Positions 36,930-47,169 of a stretch of DNA of 64,000 nt are shown here, in pieces (the stretch's first letter is position 1; every line of letters begins with the position of its first letter). The stretch is from Arthrobacter sp. S39 (GTDB lineage: Bacteria > Actinomycetota > Actinomycetes > Actinomycetales > Micrococcaceae). A program made the position numbers and the translations under genes. Location of the stretch: contig NZ_SIHX01000001.1 of NCBI RefSeq assembly GCF_004320525.1, forward strand, positions 682,001-746,000. The letters are read 5' to 3'. A model generated the notes under the pieces. That model made no database searches and was not told the origin of the DNA. It was given only the letters and a program-made list of their open reading frames with translations.

Positions 36930-36997
36930 ATTGGCCGGTCTGCTTACAATGGCTAGGTCCTGTTTCAGGACCGGGCCGGCAGGCCGGCCAATACTTT
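36930..36997 (+). terminator. Nested hairpin terminator after serA
   Basis: The outer arms ATTGGCCGG (36930-36938) and CCGGCCAAT (36984-36992) enclose GGTCCTG-TTT-CAGGACC (36956-36972). The outer stem runs into ACTTTTTG. It ends the serA transcript. Confidence 0.7.
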
Positions 36998-37082
36998 TTG
37001 CACACCAGGCAGGAAACCAACCCTCACGTCCGTCAAACGCGGATGATGGTGTGCGCACGCAATCCAGGTTTCAGGGAGCCCA

Positions 37083-39878
37083 ATGAACGCCGTCCAGAGG
37101 TTCATCAGAAGCAAAGTGCTGCTGCTGACCGCGGCCATCTTGATCGCAGCCATGTGCTTGTCGGTCCTCGTCCAAGGTCAGTCGCAGGCAGCACTCAACC
37201 GGACGGTGGATGAAAATTCACGCGGACTCTACGATGTCCTGGTCCAGGCCAAGGCAGGTTCCGGCGCGCTGATGCAGCCGGAAATCGCCAGTGGCAGCGG
37301 CGGTATCAGCTTTGAGCAGCTGGAATCCATCCGGGACCTGACCGGCACCTCGGTGGCGGCTCCCATCAGCCTGGTTTCGCGCGTGACCCAGAACCTGGAA
37401 GCCCCGCGGCTCGACGCCATGGACTACCTCGGCTACAACGCCGGCCTCGCGGGGACCGCCACGGCGGACCAGGCGGCAGGTGCCACGGCCCCCGCCCAGT
37501 GGCCGGCCGCCGAGTCAGTCCTCAGCGACACCGCAAAGAAGTACCGGCTCACGGCCAGTGCAGTCAGCTCCGACGGCGTCTCCGAACAGACCCTCTTCAA
37601 ATCGACTGCAGAAGGCAGCCTCGGCAAGGCCAAGCTCGTCGAGGAACAGGCCGCCGGCGGAAGCAGCATCCGCATTGCCGCGCCCGCCGGAGAAACCGGC
37701 ATCAAGTTCCCGGACCCGGCCGGTGGCTCCGAACACAACCTGTTTAACCTTTCCGTCTCGCTGCCGTTGTCGCCCGAAGTGACCGAGTCCGTCGTCGCCG
37801 TCGACCCCGTGGCGGAACGCGCGCTGCTGGGCTCGGCAGGTGACTTCCTGGCCCCGCTGGAGAAGGCGCCGCCCGCCGACGCCCGGAACGCCGGTGCAAT
37901 CGGCCGGCACTTCGAGAGCCTCTTCACCAACGGCATCAGCATGGAAGAGCTGTCCGAAGGCCCCGACTTCCTGGGCGTCAAGCTCAAGTACTGGGCGCCC
38001 CTGATGACGCAGTACCAGCAGGCAAAGCGCAACGGACAGCTCACCGCGGACTCGCAGGCCATCCCACTGATTGTCCGTTCCGGCACCTCACTGGACCTGA
38101 AGTACAACGTCAAGATCGAAGAGATCGACGCCTCCGGCAAAGTGGTCAAGGAAGTCGGCACCGCATCGCGGTCGCTGGACAAGGACTACCTGCCGTTCGT
38201 TTCGAAGGATCCGTTCGCGCTGTCCTGGCCCGGTTCAACCGACCACTCATCGCTGCTTGGCAGCCAGGGCAATTTCAACCAGGGGCTTTACACCCCGGCC
38301 ACCTGGAGCACTGACTTTGCCGCCGCACCGAAATACACCGACGGCGACACCGCGGCCAACGGCGCCGTTGGAAAAACTGCTGTCCCCGGGGAGTGGGTGA
38401 CAGTCAACCGGCTGCCCGAGAAGACTCCTTCCGGCGGACCGGTAGACCAGACCCAGCGCGAACCCGTGGACGAGCGCTCGTACCGCGAAGACCTCGCCAC
38501 AGGTGAGAAGCTGGCCGCACCGCTGGCCATGGTCTACGGAACCTTTGACCCGTCCGCTGTCGCGGAGGCCGCAGGCGACGTGAACCGCCTCCCGCTGGGC
38601 GGCTACGATCCCACCCCCTTCACGCTGACCAAGGACGCCGAGGGCAAGGACGTCACAGCCACCCAGCTTGAGCCGTCCCTGAGCGCCACCGGACTGGCCA
38701 GCCAGTCCGCCGGTGCCATCACCGACTACTACGGCCTCGCTGCCGCCCGCGGCTACAAGGACAACGCCTCCGTCATTGACGCCGTCCGCGTCCGCGCCAA
38801 GGCGCCCGGAAGCTGGAAGCAGGCACAGCCCGACGTCGAAAAGCTGGCCAGCGAAATCCGCGAGATGGGCCTGGAAGCCACCGTCGTGGCCGGGTCAGCC
38901 CGCGAGGACGCCAGCATCTTTGTTCCCGGCTACTCCAAGGACGGCGCAGGCAAGGAATCCGCACTGGGCACCGTGCAGCAGTCCTGGGTCCGGCAGAACG
39001 CCGCCGACGCCGTCTCCGGGTCCCTCACCGGCACCAACGTCACCCTGCTCTTCCTGACGCTCTGCGGCGCCGCGCTGCTGACCGGAGCCTCGACCGTGAG
39101 CTATATCCGAAAACGCAAGACCGAGGCCGGCACACTGCGCGCCATGGGCTGGACCCAACGAAGGATCCGAAGCTGGGTGCTGGAGGAATTCGCGGTCGGA
39201 GCGGCGCTGCTCGCCGTCGCCGGTACCGCCCTGAGCATTGTGAGCTGGAGCCTGACGACGGTCATCGTGTCGGCGTCGGTCCTCGTCCTGTATGCGGCAG
39301 CGGCCTTCTTCGCGGCGCAGCAGCTGCGCCACCGCGACGAGGTGGACCAGGAACCGCAGCATGACGAGCGCCTGATCCCGGTGGATTCCCCGCTGACGTT
39401 CGCCAACCGGCAGCTCAGCACAAACAAGTTCAACACCCTGTCACTGGCTGTTGCAGTGGGCGTCTTCGGGGCCGCTGTCGGCGGGCTGATCGCACTGCTG
39501 ATCGACATCCCGCGGGCCGCCGGCGCCAGCGCACTCAGCGGGCTCGCCGCTGCCAGCGTCGCCTTCCCGAGTATCCTCCTGGCGCTTTCAGGCGTAATCG
39601 TGGGGCTCGTGCTGACCCTGGTGACCGGACGTTTTGAGCTCAATGCGAAACGCCAGTACCTTGGCATCCTTGAGGCCATGGGCTGGAACCCGGACATGCT
39701 CCGCCAGGTCCGCTTGTTCGAAAACGCGCTGGTGGGCACGGTGGCCCTGCCGCTGGGCGTCCTGGGCGCGCTGGGCATCGGGCTCCTCCTTGCCCCGTAT
39801 GCCGCCCTGTGGGCCGGAGTCGCCGGCCTCGTGGCTGTAATTTGCTGGATACCGATTGCAACGAAAGTGGTCCAATGA
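37083..39878 (+). CDS. FtsX-like (MacB-type) ABC transporter permease
   Basis: A 931-residue membrane protein with a first helix at about residues 12-32, a very large extracellular domain of about 610 residues, then two groups of helices. The first group (about 650-750) has the FtsX pattern TVSYIRKRKTEAGTLRAMGWTQ. The second (about 790-930) has RQYLGILEAMGWNPDMLRQ. This is the duplicated FtsX layout of MacB-like transporters that work by mechanotransmission rather than direct passage. Its stop overlaps the ATPase gene (ATGA), so the two form one unit. It has a GGGAG ribosome site. The substrate is unknown, possibly a cell-envelope or peptide export role. Confidence 0.88.
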   Translation: MNAVQRFIRSKVLLLTAAILIAAMCLSVLVQGQSQAALNRTVDENSRGLYDVLVQAKAGSGALMQPEIASGSGGISFEQLESIRDLTGTSVAAPISLVSRVTQNLEAPRLDAMDYLGYNAGLAGTATADQAAGATAPAQWPAAESVLSDTAKKYRLTASAVSSDGVSEQTLFKSTAEGSLGKAKLVEEQAAGGSSIRIAAPAGETGIKFPDPAGGSEHNLFNLSVSLPLSPEVTESVVAVDPVAERALLGSAGDFLAPLEKAPPADARNAGAIGRHFESLFTNGISMEELSEGPDFLGVKLKYWAPLMTQYQQAKRNGQLTADSQAIPLIVRSGTSLDLKYNVKIEEIDASGKVVKEVGTASRSLDKDYLPFVSKDPFALSWPGSTDHSSLLGSQGNFNQGLYTPATWSTDFAAAPKYTDGDTAANGAVGKTAVPGEWVTVNRLPEKTPSGGPVDQTQREPVDERSYREDLATGEKLAAPLAMVYGTFDPSAVAEAAGDVNRLPLGGYDPTPFTLTKDAEGKDVTATQLEPSLSATGLASQSAGAITDYYGLAAARGYKDNASVIDAVRVRAKAPGSWKQAQPDVEKLASEIREMGLEATVVAGSAREDASIFVPGYSKDGAGKESALGTVQQSWVRQNAADAVSGSLTGTNVTLLFLTLCGAALLTGASTVSYIRKRKTEAGTLRAMGWTQRRIRSWVLEEFAVGAALLAVAGTALSIVSWSLTTVIVSASVLVLYAAAAFFAAQQLRHRDEVDQEPQHDERLIPVDSPLTFANRQLSTNKFNTLSLAVAVGVFGAAVGGLIALLIDIPRAAGASALSGLAAASVAFPSILLALSGVIVGLVLTLVTGRFELNAKRQYLGILEAMGWNPDMLRQVRLFENALVGTVALPLGVLGALGIGLLLAPYAALWAGVAGLVAVICWIPIATKVVQ

Positions 39879-40630
39879 CAAACGAGACGAATGTTCACCG
39901 GAGCCGGAGGTCCGGCTCGGTTGAGGCGCCCCTGCAGACCCGTGCCAACACCATCGTCAAGGCCTCGGACCACGGCACCCCGCTGGAACTGAGCGACATC
40001 ACCATCCGCTACGGCGGCGGCAAGGGCGGTGCCGAGGCGGTCAGCGTCGTCGAGGGCTTTGACCTGACGCTGCACGCCGGCGAGATGCACTGCGTCGCCG
40101 GCCGAAGCGGTTCCGGCAAGACCAGCATCCTGACCGTGGGCGCGGGACTGACGCTGCCGACGTCGGGCCGTGTCTTCTGGGAAGGCGACTCCCTTGAAAG
40201 CATGGGCGACGACGAAATCGCCGACCGCCGCCGTGCCCTCATCGGCTACGTGGACCAGGGCGGTGCTCTGATCGACGGCATGAGCGCACTGGAGAACGTC
40301 CTGCTGCCCGCCGTGCCCGACGGCGAGGTGGAGCAGCGCCGCGACATGGCCAAGGACCTCCTGGACCTCGTGGGGCTGGGGCGCCGCATGCGGCACCGCC
40401 CGGCGCAGCTCTCCGGCGGCGAACGCCAGCGGGTGGCCATTGCCCGGGCACTGATCCTGGGCACCCGCGTCCTGGTGGTTGACGAGCCGACGGCCAGCCT
40501 CGACAGGGCATCCGCCAACCGCATTATCAGCATCCTCAAAGACACCACCAACGACGGAATCGCAGTGCTGGTCGCTTCACACGACCACGAACTGGTCCGC
40601 CTGAGCGATACGCTGACTGAACTTATCTAG
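39875..40630 (+). CDS. ABC transporter ATP-binding protein (MacB/LolD type)
   Basis: A 251-residue ATPase partner of the preceding permease. The Walker A motif GRSGSGKTS is near residue 75, the signature is LSGGERQRVA, Walker B is VLVVDEPTASLD, and the switch His is in SHDHELV. A 30-residue polar N-terminal extension precedes the domain. The start overlaps the permease stop by 4 nt. It ends 33 nt before metG. Confidence 0.93.
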   Translation: MTNETNVHRSRRSGSVEAPLQTRANTIVKASDHGTPLELSDITIRYGGGKGGAEAVSVVEGFDLTLHAGEMHCVAGRSGSGKTSILTVGAGLTLPTSGRVFWEGDSLESMGDDEIADRRRALIGYVDQGGALIDGMSALENVLLPAVPDGEVEQRRDMAKDLLDLVGLGRRMRHRPAQLSGGERQRVAIARALILGTRVLVVDEPTASLDRASANRIISILKDTTNDGIAVLVASHDHELVRLSDTLTELI

Positions 40631-40663
40631 CCCGTCCCTCCGCACCAAAGGTACCGTCCGAAC

Positions 40664-42223
40664 GTGACTGCTCCAGAGAAAAACCCGTTCTACATCACCA
40701 CGGCCATCACGTATCCCAACGGGGTGCCCCACATCGGCCACGCCTACGAGTACATCGCCACCGATGCCATGGCGCGCTTCAAGCGGCTGGACGGCCATGA
40801 CGTGATGTTCCTGACCGGCACGGACGAGCACGGCATGAAGATCGCACAGACGGCCGAAAAGGAAGGCATCACGCCCAAGGAGCTGGTGGACCGGAACGCG
40901 GAAGTCTACAAGGCCGCGCACTCCGCGCTGGGCATCAGCTACGACCGGTTCATCCGCACCACGGATGAGGACCACTACGCCGCATCGCAGGCCATCTGGA
41001 AGAAGATGGAAGCCAACGGCGACATCTACCTGTCCAAGTACGAGGGCTGGTACTCCGTCCGCGACGAAGCCTTCTACGTCGAGGACGACACCGTGGTCAA
41101 GGACGACGGCGTGCGTTACTCGAAGGAGACGGACACCGAGGTGACGTGGACGGCGGAGGAGAGCTACTTCTTCCGGCTGTCCGCCTACCAGGACCGGCTC
41201 CTGGCGCTGTACGAGGCGCAGCCCGAATTCGGTGCACCGCAGTCCCGATTCAACGAGGTCATCAGCTTCGTCAAGCGCGGCCTCGAAGACCTGTCCATCA
41301 GCCGCACGACGTTTGACTGGGGCGTTCCCGTTCCCGGCAACGACAAGCACGTGATGTACGTGTGGGTGGATGCGCTGACCAACTACCTGACGGGCGTCGG
41401 CTACCCGGACGTCGACTCGGAATCGTTCAGGAAGTTCTGGCCCGCTGACGTCCATGTCATCGGCAAGGACATCTCACGGTTCCATGCGATCTACTGGCCG
41501 GCCTTCCTGATGAGCGCCGGGCTCGAATTGCCCAGGCGCGTGATGATCCACGGCTTCCTGCACAACAACGGCGTGAAGATGTCCAAATCCCTCGGCAACG
41601 TGGTGGCACCTGCGGACTTCGTGGCGCAGTACGGCCTGGACCAGGTACGGTTCTTCTTCCTCCGCGAGGTACCGTTCGGCGCGGACGGAAGCTACAACCA
41701 TGAGGCCATCGTGGGCCGCATGAACTCTGACCTGGCCAACAACTTCGGAAACCTGGCGCAGCGGTCGCTGTCCATGGTGGCCAAGAACTGCGATGGCAAA
41801 GTCCCGGTACCCGGAGCCTTCACCGCCGCGGACACTGCGATCCTTGAGCAGGCCAACGGACTGTTGGGGGCCGCCAGGGCTGCCTTTGAAAAGCAGGAGT
41901 TCAGCCGCGCCCTCGAAGCCATCTGGTCGGTGCTGGGGGACACCAACGCCTACTTCGCCGACCAGGCACCCTGGGTCCTGCGGAAGACCGACGTCGAACG
42001 CATGAACACGGTGCTGTACGTGACGCTTGAAGTGCTGCGGATCGTGGCCATCCTCGCGCAGCCCGTCATGCCCACTGCCACGGCGGCGCTGCTTGGGACG
42101 TTGGGCCAGCCCGACGGCGCGTCCCGGCAGTTCTCCGCGCTCACCACACCGATCGCCGCCGGAACGCCGTTGCCGGCGCCGGCACCCGTCTTCCCCAAGT
42201 ACGAGGAACCGGCCGAGGCTTAG
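40664..42223 (+). CDS. metG: Methionyl-tRNA synthetase MetG
   Basis: A 519-residue class I synthetase charging tRNA-Met. The HIGH-type motif PHIGHAYEY is near residue 22, DHG-like [10 protein letters not shown] near 47, and KMSKSLGNV begins at K305. There is no second zinc knuckle in the CP region, and the C-terminal dimer/tRNA-binding extension is absent, giving the short form usual in Actinobacteria. The GTG start has only a weak ribosome site (AAAGG, about 14 nt away). Confidence 0.95.
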   Translation: MTAPEKNPFYITTAITYPNGVPHIGHAYEYIATDAMARFKRLDGHDVMFLTGTDEHGMKIAQTAEKEGITPKELVDRNAEVYKAAHSALGISYDRFIRTTDEDHYAASQAIWKKMEANGDIYLSKYEGWYSVRDEAFYVEDDTVVKDDGVRYSKETDTEVTWTAEESYFFRLSAYQDRLLALYEAQPEFGAPQSRFNEVISFVKRGLEDLSISRTTFDWGVPVPGNDKHVMYVWVDALTNYLTGVGYPDVDSESFRKFWPADVHVIGKDISRFHAIYWPAFLMSAGLELPRRVMIHGFLHNNGVKMSKSLGNVVAPADFVAQYGLDQVRFFFLREVPFGADGSYNHEAIVGRMNSDLANNFGNLAQRSLSMVAKNCDGKVPVPGAFTAADTAILEQANGLLGAARAAFEKQEFSRALEAIWSVLGDTNAYFADQAPWVLRKTDVERMNTVLYVTLEVLRIVAILAQPVMPTATAALLGTLGQPDGASRQFSALTTPIAAGTPLPAPAPVFPKYEEPAEA

Positions 42224-42337
42224 AATATAGGCCCTGCGGGGTGCCGGCGGCCGGCTTAACCAGCACCACGTACTGTGGCCGGCCACAGCTGGCAGGACCA
42301 AGAGGCGCCGTTCGACCACGGCCTGACCGGAGCGGAC

Positions 42338-42354
42338 GTCTCAATAGTTGAGAC
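42338..42354. promoter_or_regulatory. Operator-like repeat upstream of leuB
   Basis: GTCTCAA-TAG-TTGAGAC is a 7-bp dyad containing TCTCA-N5-TGAGA (42339-42353), 41 nt before the leuB start. It matches the repeats near ilvD and leuC. In Corynebacterium LtbR controls leuB and leuCD. Confidence 0.7.
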
Positions 42355-42394
42355 TGATTGTCCGGCATGCGGATTCCCTAAATATTCTTGGACC

Positions 42395-43447
42395 ATGAGC
42401 GCATCCACCATCAATCTCGCTGTCATTCCCGGTGACGGCATTGGCCCCGAGGTCATTGCCGAGGCACTGAAGGTCCTCGAAAAGGCCGTCGCCGCCGAAG
42501 GCGTTGACCTCGAGCTGCACCACTACAAGCTCGGCGCCGAGCACTGGCTGGCCACCGGCGAGACCCTTCCGGACGAAGTCCTTGAGGACCTGCGGACGCG
42601 TGACGCGATCCTCTTCGGCGCTGTGGGTGCTGCCCCGGGCGACACCAGGATCCCGTCCGGCATCATCGAACGGGAGATGCTGCTCAAGCTCCGCTTCAGC
42701 CTGGACCACTACGTTAACCTGCGGCCGTCCCGGCTCTTTGGCACCGTGGGCAGCCCGTTGGCCAACCCCGGAACCATCGATTTCATCGTCGTCCGCGAAG
42801 GGACCGAGGGGCCCTACGTCGGCAACGGCGGCACGCTGCGGGGCGGTACGCCGCACGAAGTGGCCACCGAGGTTTCACTGAACACGGCGCACGGCGTGGA
42901 GCGTGTGGTCCGGGACGCTTTCCGCCGCGCCAGCGCACGCGAACGCAAGCATGTCACCCTGGTCCACAAGCACAACGTCCTGGTCTTCGCCGGCCATCTG
43001 TGGAAGCGGACCGTCGAGGCCGTGGCCAAGGAGTTCCCGGAGGTCACCCACGACTACCTCCACGTCGACGCCGCCACGATCTTCATGGTCACCGACCCGT
43101 CACGCTTTGACGTCATTGTCACGGACAACCTGTTCGGCGACATCCTGACCGACCTCGCCGCGGCCATCACCGGCGGCATCGGGCTGGCCGCCTCGGGCAA
43201 CATCAACATGGACCGCACAGCTCCGTCCATGTTCGAACCAGTCCATGGCTCGGCCCCGGACATCGCCGGCCAGCAGAAGGCGGATCCCACTGCCGCCATC
43301 CTGTCGGCGGTCCTCCTGCTGGACCACCTCGGCTACACCGAAGCGGCCCGGAAGATCGAAGCGGCGGTCATCACCGACGTCGAAAACCGCGACGGCGGCT
43401 CCCGCACCACCAGTGCCATCGGGGATGCCATCGCCGCCGCGCTCTAG
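42395..43447 (+). CDS. leuB: 3-isopropylmalate dehydrogenase LeuB
   Basis: A 350-residue NAD-dependent oxidative decarboxylase, the third step of leucine synthesis. The N-terminal [21 protein letters not shown] and the C-terminal [15 protein letters not shown] and [14 protein letters not shown] are hallmarks. I place the start at ATG 42395. The longer frame upstream overlaps the operator and contains no conserved sequence. Confidence 0.95.
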   Translation: MSASTINLAVIPGDGIGPEVIAEALKVLEKAVAAEGVDLELHHYKLGAEHWLATGETLPDEVLEDLRTRDAILFGAVGAAPGDTRIPSGIIEREMLLKLRFSLDHYVNLRPSRLFGTVGSPLANPGTIDFIVVREGTEGPYVGNGGTLRGGTPHEVATEVSLNTAHGVERVVRDAFRRASARERKHVTLVHKHNVLVFAGHLWKRTVEAVAKEFPEVTHDYLHVDAATIFMVTDPSRFDVIVTDNLFGDILTDLAAAITGGIGLAASGNINMDRTAPSMFEPVHGSAPDIAGQQKADPTAAILSAVLLLDHLGYTEAARKIEAAVITDVENRDGGSRTTSAIGDAIAAAL

Positions 43448-43558
43448 GCCGTGCTCTTGAGACTCGGTTAACCGGCGTAAGCTAGTTTCGAATCACCAAA
43501 TGCTGCCCTGAGGTTCAAGGATGAACCACGTCCACGGGCAGCCGATCGTGGAGGAACC

Positions 43559-44671
43559 ATGACTCAGACTGCCCCTGGCGTCGAATTCAACCAGCAGCCC
43601 TCGGCAACCCCGAAGTCAGCTGAAGAGCGTGCAGCCATCCTGGCCAACCCGGGATTCGGCAACTACTTCACCGACCACACGGCCGTCGTCGACTACAGCG
43701 TCGACGAGAGCGGCAACGGCGGTTGGCACAACGCACGCGTTGAAGCCTACGGACCCATCAGCCTCGATCCGTCGGCAGCCGTGCTGCACTATGGCCAGGA
43801 GATCTTCGAAGGCCTCAAGGCCTACCGCCACGCGGACGGCTCCGTCTGGACGTTCCGTCCGGAAGCCAACGCCGCCCGGCTGAACAGTTCAGCCCGCAGG
43901 CTGGCCCTGCCGGAGCTTCCGGCGGAGTACTTCCTCGGCGCCATCCGTGAACTGGTGGCTGCGGACAAGGAATGGGTTCCCGGCGGCGACGGCGAAGCCC
44001 TTTACCTGCGCCCCTTCATGATCGCCACCGAGGCGTTCCTGGGTGTCCGCGCAGCACGCGAGGTGTCCTTCCGGGTCATCGCCTCGCCGGCCGGCAACTA
44101 CTTCGGCGGCGAGCTGAAGCCGGTCTCCATCTGGATCTCCCGTGAATACGCCCGCGCCGGCCGCGGCGGCACCGGTGCAGCCAAGTGCGGCGGCAACTAC
44201 GCCGCATCGCTGATCGCCCAGCAGGAGGCCGAAGCCAACGGCTGCAAGCAGGTTCTCTTCCTGGACCAGTTCAACGACAACGCCGTTGAAGAGCTCGGCG
44301 GCATGAACGTCTTTTTTGTGATGAAGGACGGTTCGCTGGTCACGCCCGCGCTCACGGGGACCATCCTTGAGGGCATCACCCGGTTGTCCGTCATCCAGGT
44401 GGCCAAGGACATGGGCCGCGACGTCACCGAGCGCAAGATCACCCTGGACGAATGGCGCGACGGCGTTGCCTCCGGCGACATCACCGAGGTGTTCGCCTGC
44501 GGAACCGCGGCCGTGATCACTCCCATCGGCGTGCTCAAGGACGCCACCGAATTCATCGGCTCCGAGGACGCCAAAGCGGGGGAGACCACCATGGCCATCC
44601 GCGAGCAGCTCCTGGGCATCCAGACCGGCACCGTCCCGGACACCCATGGCTGGCTGACCCGCCTCGCGTAG
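43559..44671 (+). CDS. ilvE: Branched-chain amino acid aminotransferase IlvE
   Basis: A 370-residue class IV PLP enzyme catalysing the last step of valine, leucine and isoleucine synthesis. The PLP lysine is K209 in [32 protein letters not shown] near residue 80 and the C-terminal [15 protein letters not shown] are typical of the longer actinobacterial BCAT. It lies 111 nt after leuB, with its own ribosome site (GGAGG), and may be cotranscribed. A long palindrome follows. Confidence 0.95.
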   Translation: MTQTAPGVEFNQQPSATPKSAEERAAILANPGFGNYFTDHTAVVDYSVDESGNGGWHNARVEAYGPISLDPSAAVLHYGQEIFEGLKAYRHADGSVWTFRPEANAARLNSSARRLALPELPAEYFLGAIRELVAADKEWVPGGDGEALYLRPFMIATEAFLGVRAAREVSFRVIASPAGNYFGGELKPVSIWISREYARAGRGGTGAAKCGGNYAASLIAQQEAEANGCKQVLFLDQFNDNAVEELGGMNVFFVMKDGSLVTPALTGTILEGITRLSVIQVAKDMGRDVTERKITLDEWRDGVASGDITEVFACGTAAVITPIGVLKDATEFIGSEDAKAGETTMAIREQLLGIQTGTVPDTHGWLTRLA

Positions 44672-44699
44672 GCCCACTTTTTCGGCCTGACCAACCACA

Positions 44700-44758
44700 A
44701 CGCGGGGTCACTTATGGCCCATTCCCGCCACGGGGATGGGCTTTAAGTGACCCCGCGT
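44700..44758. repeat. Palindromic element, family A (copy 1)
   Basis: ACGCGGGGTCACTTA (44700-44714) and TAAGTGACCCCGCGT (44744-44758) are perfect arms, with an inner CCCATTCCCG/CGGGGATGGG stem. The same 15-bp arm occurs in the element at 56889-56959. It sits between convergent ilvE and the unknown minus-strand gene and may end both transcripts. Confidence 0.85.
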
Positions 44759-44775
44759 CGCTGTTTTTGGGTGGC

Positions 44776-45372
44776 TCAGCGCCGGGCGGCCTTCCGGGCA
44801 GCGTTCTTGAGGGCTTTTCGGGAGACCGGTTTCAGGGCCTTGCGGGCGGCTTCGTCAGCAAGGGCCTGGTTGCGGCGGGCGTCGATGACGTCGTTCCACA
44901 GCGTCGTGGCGAACACGCCGCCGTCCTGCGCGTACACGTCATAGGGGTAGTCGGCAAAGATGGTTGGCACGGTGCGCCCGGTTGGCAGTGCCGTCCCAGT
45001 TACCTCGGCGACGGCGTCGGCAATAGCCCAGGTCCGGGTCAAGTGCCTGGTCAGGTTTTCCTGGACAAAGATATTCGCATCACTCGCTGCCGCGGCGCGC
45101 TTCAGGAGTGACTCCAGCCCTCGGGCCAGCGATCGGGCCGCCACTTTTTCCACCAACTGTGAACCAGCCCTGAGATCCCCGGCATAGTCATCCACCGCCT
45201 CGCGCCAGTCGGAGGTCTCGCGGAACTTCTGCCACGTGGGGAACCACACTACGGCGCCGGTTTCATGGTTGTGGATGTGGAGGAGTCCGCTGTTCTTCTC
45301 CGTTGCAGCGTGGTCATGGCCGGCAGAGTCGGCCTCGGCGAGGAGATCGGCAAGTGTGGTTGTGGTGCTCAT
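44776..45372 (-). CDS. Hypothetical protein, basic C-terminus
   Basis: I do not recognise this 198-residue protein. The N-terminus is acidic and His-containing (ADSAGHDHAATEKNSGLLHIHNHETG). The centre is helical, with a WFPTWQKF segment and an aromatic patch (FADYPYDVYAQDG). The last 35 residues are Lys/Arg/Ala-rich (KALKPVSRKALKNAARKAARR), which suggests nucleic-acid or membrane-surface binding. There are no signal peptide or membrane helices. The ATG at 45372 gives the most compact start. It is convergent with ilvE and divergent from the MBL gene. Confidence 0.6.
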   Translation of the reverse strand: MSTTTTLADLLAEADSAGHDHAATEKNSGLLHIHNHETGAVVWFPTWQKFRETSDWREAVDDYAGDLRAGSQLVEKVAARSLARGLESLLKRAAAASDANIFVQENLTRHLTRTWAIADAVAEVTGTALPTGRTVPTIFADYPYDVYAQDGGVFATTLWNDVIDARRNQALADEAARKALKPVSRKALKNAARKAARR

Positions 45373-45490
45373 GATGTCTGGTTCAGGCTTCCTGATGGAG
45401 GGGGGTGTGGTCTTCACTGGTGCTCAACCCTGCCTGTGCGTCTTTCTATTCCGGAGGGGGCGGCTGTGGAGGAGAGGATGCAAAGATGGG

Positions 45491-46294
45491 ATGGTGACTT
45501 CAGCTTCCGGATCCTTCCTGCAGCGCAGCTCAGCGCTGACGCAGTTCATCCTGGCCCCCAACCCGGGACCCATGAGCCTGGAGGGCACCAACTCCTACGT
45601 ATTACAGGCAGATGGCAACCCGGGCGCCGTTGTGGTGGACCCCGGCCCGCTGGACGAAGCCCACCTCCGGGCCCTCGCGGACGCCGGACCGGTTGAACTC
45701 ATTCTCATCACGCACCGGCACGCTGACCACACAGCCGGCTCAGCCATCCTGCACCAGCTGACGGGAGCCCCGGTGCGTGCTGTCGACCCCGCCCATTGCG
45801 ACGGCGGCGGGGCTCCGCTGCTGGACGGTGAGACCGTCCGGGCGGCCGGCCTGGAAATCCGGGTCCTGGCCACCCCCGGCCACACCTCCGATTCCGCCTG
45901 CTTCCACCTCCCTGGCGACGGCCCGCAGGGCTCAGTCCTGACCGGCGACACCATCCTGGGGCGCGGCACCACCATGCTGGACTACCCCGACGGGACGCTC
46001 GGGGACTACCTTGCCTCCCTCGACACACTGGAGTCGCTGGGGGCGGCCATGGTCCTTCCCGCCCACGGTCCGGTGTTGCCTTCGCTCGAAGCGATCGTCC
46101 GTGCCTACCGCGACCACCGCCAGGAACGGCTGTCGCAGATCCGCGCCGCCCTGGACCGGCTGGGCCGGGACGCCGCCGTCGGTGACGTGACCGACGCCGT
46201 GTATTCCGACGTCGGGCCTTCCGTCCGGCGCGCTGCCGAAATGTCGGTAGCAGCCCAGCTCGACTACCTCCGTGGAGCAGCCGGGCCCGGCTGA
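45491..46294 (+). CDS. MBL-fold metallo-hydrolase
   Basis: A 267-residue metallo-beta-lactamase-fold enzyme. The metal motif THRHADHTAG (HxHxDH) is present, followed by PGHTSDS (second His), LTGDT (bridging Asp) and PAHGP (last His). The domain starts LAPNPGPMSLEGTNSYVL, and the C-terminal helical part resembles LACTB2/beta-lactamase-like winged-helix extensions, so a ribonuclease or glyoxalase-like role is possible. The start at 45491 is preferred over longer frames that lack conserved residues. Confidence 0.85.
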   Translation: MVTSASGSFLQRSSALTQFILAPNPGPMSLEGTNSYVLQADGNPGAVVVDPGPLDEAHLRALADAGPVELILITHRHADHTAGSAILHQLTGAPVRAVDPAHCDGGGAPLLDGETVRAAGLEIRVLATPGHTSDSACFHLPGDGPQGSVLTGDTILGRGTTMLDYPDGTLGDYLASLDTLESLGAAMVLPAHGPVLPSLEAIVRAYRDHRQERLSQIRAALDRLGRDAAVGDVTDAVYSDVGPSVRRAAEMSVAAQLDYLRGAAGPG

Positions 46295-46335
46295 GCGCGA
46301 CAGCCGCGGCGGCCGGAGACGGTAGGCTGGGAACC

Positions 46336-47112
46336 ATGCGTATTGCCAGGTTTGTAGTCGATTCTGATCCCCTCTACGGCATTGTGGAGGGCCAGCCAGG
46401 CAGTGAGGAAATCACTGTCATCCACGGTGACCCGTTCTTCAACGGCGTGGAGCGCACTGCGGTCCACCACAAGCTCGAAGACGTCCGCCTACTCGCGCCG
46501 ATCATTCCCCGCAGCAAGGTGATCGGCGTCGGGCGCAACTTCGTCGAGCACGCCCACGAGCTGGGCAACGAAGTACCCGCCCAGCCGCTGCTGTTCCTGA
46601 AGCCCAACACATCCGTGGTGGGCCCGAACGACCCCATCGTTCTGCCCGAATTCTCCGAGGAAGTCTCCTTCGAGGCCGAGCTGTGCGTGGTCATCGGCCG
46701 GATCTGCAAGGACGTCCCGGAAGAACGCGTCGACGACGTCATCTTCGGCTACACCTGCGGCAACGACCTCACCGCCCGCGACGTCCAGAAAACGGACCTC
46801 CAGTGGGCCCGGGCCAAGGGCTTCGACACCTCAGCGCCCCTGGGCCCGTGGATCGAGACGGAACTGGACACCGAAGACCTCCAGATCCAGGGCAGGCTGA
46901 ACGGCGAGCTCCGGCAGGACGGCAGCACCAGCCAGATGATCCGCGGCGTCCGCGAACTCGTGTCCATCGTGTCGCAGGCATTCACCCTGCTGCCCGGCGA
47001 CGTCATCATGACCGGAACGCCGGCAGGCGTGGGCCTGGTGCAGGCCGGCGACCGCTTTGAAGTGGAGATCGAAGGGATCGGGCGCCTGTCCAACCCCATC
47101 GTGCGCCGCTGA
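46336..47112 (+). CDS. Fumarylacetoacetate hydrolase-family protein
   Basis: A 258-residue FAH-family enzyme, the second in the window and not closely similar to the first. Motifs are KVIGVGRNFVEHAHELGNEVP, EAELCVVIGRICKDVPEE, GYTCGNDLTARDVQ, GPWIETELD and PGDVIMTGTPAGVGLVQAGD. It resembles the 2-hydroxyhepta-2,4-diene-1,7-dioate isomerase/oxaloacetate decarboxylase-like group common just before gltX in Actinobacteria. The exact substrate is unknown. Confidence 0.87.
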   Translation: MRIARFVVDSDPLYGIVEGQPGSEEITVIHGDPFFNGVERTAVHHKLEDVRLLAPIIPRSKVIGVGRNFVEHAHELGNEVPAQPLLFLKPNTSVVGPNDPIVLPEFSEEVSFEAELCVVIGRICKDVPEERVDDVIFGYTCGNDLTARDVQKTDLQWARAKGFDTSAPLGPWIETELDTEDLQIQGRLNGELRQDGSTSQMIRGVRELVSIVSQAFTLLPGDVIMTGTPAGVGLVQAGDRFEVEIEGIGRLSNPIVRR

Positions 47113-47169
47113 CGGTCGGCGCGATCCGGGCGGGCGCATCCTCCGGCAAGCGGTAAAGTTGGAGCCACT

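Noticed and set aside
44700..44758. Insertion sequence end or CRISPR repeat
   Set aside because: No transposase, target duplication or spaced repeat units; the structure is a single hairpin.
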